From Bacteroidales bacterium (GTDB lineage Bacteria; Bacteroidota; Bacteroidia; Bacteroidales; P3), in assembly GCA_900769785.1 (NCBI GenBank), contig CAAGHV010000073.1:1-7178 (forward strand): 7,178 bases of DNA, written 5' to 3'. The position numbers were made by a program, and so were the translations under genes. The notes under the pieces were generated by a model. It was not told the DNA's origin. It was given only the letters and a program-made list of their open reading frames with translations, and searched no databases. Shown piece by piece: positions 7,033 to 7,178 of the stretch (its first letter is position 1; each line of letters begins with the position of its first letter).

Positions 7033-7178
7033 GCCTCAATTACCGCACCTACTTTTCAAAGTCTTTACTTAGCGAATTGCCATCTTTCGGAAGGTTTCCA
7101 TAGTTTTGTATATTTCACTCAGTGTGTTCTGTTATATTATCCCAAATCAGTCGTTAGAATAGTATAACTGATATAAGC

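Larger units (their letters stand above)
6923..7178. other. Right-end region without a convincing gene
   Basis: These 256 bases contain the inverted repeat and promoter-like sequence, but no gene I would defend. An open frame on the + strand (ATG at 6970 to a stop at 7165-7167, 65 codons) crosses the palindrome; it is rich in Phe, Leu and Tyr, resembles no family I know and has the palindrome as its N-terminal coding part. After 7033 I see no further strong repeat, tRNA or riboswitch. The part from 7033 to the edge may be the untranslated leader of the next gene. Confidence 0.5.

Noticed and set aside
7089..7099. Short inverted repeat GGAA-GGT-TTCC.
   Set aside because: A 4-base stem is expected by chance and has no T-run or other supporting context.
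6910..7167. An 85-codon + strand frame from TTG at 6910, or 65 codons from ATG at 6970, as a small gene.
   Set aside because: The long version overlaps the nuclease end and uses a weak start. The short version has the palindrome as its first part and no family resemblance or ribosome-binding signal. It is kept only as a finding to check.

Overview
The window looks like a stretch of a Bacteroidota chromosome, most likely order Bacteroidales. Four things point there: two outer-membrane barrel proteins of families typical of that phylum (PorT-like OMP_b-brl_2 and Porin_10), A/T-rich gene leaders with no clear Shine-Dalgarno sequence, a signal peptide cut before glutamine, and a TTTG / TAnnTTTG promoter-like pair near the right end. 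These family calls are read from the translations by eye, with no database search.

Layout, all on the + strand: (1) the 3' part of an outer-membrane beta-barrel gene, cut by the left edge and ending at 461; (2) trxB, thioredoxin reductase, 486-1424; (3) a 698-residue putative porin, 1448-3544, which appears to start at TTG; (4) an 841-residue lipid enzyme, 3548-6073, fusing an AMP-forming acyl ligase, an acyl-carrier domain and a PlsC-type acyltransferase; (5) a DNA/RNA non-specific endonuclease with an N-terminal membrane segment, 6104-6922; (6) 256 bases with no convincing gene, holding an 18+18 base inverted repeat and an overlapping promoter-like sequence.

Gaps between genes are 24, 23, 3 (or 66 with the later start) and 30 bases. 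No promoter- or terminator-like sequence lies in these gaps, so the genes are probably co-transcribed. The hairpin after the nuclease is the best candidate for the end of that transcript. The products do not form one obvious pathway. trxB is cytosolic redox housekeeping, while the other four act at the envelope. The ligase/acyltransferase would reactivate free fatty acids and put them back on lysolipids, and the nuclease would degrade nucleic acid outside the cytoplasm. A shared role in envelope upkeep or scavenging is only an inference from adjacency.

I see no CRISPR array, tRNA, rRNA, insertion sequence or recognisable defence system. The most notable items are the ligase-ACP-acyltransferase fusion (reverse domain order to E. 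coli Aas, with the usual arginine of acyltransferase motif II absent), the TTG start of the porin, and the palindrome at 6983-7018.
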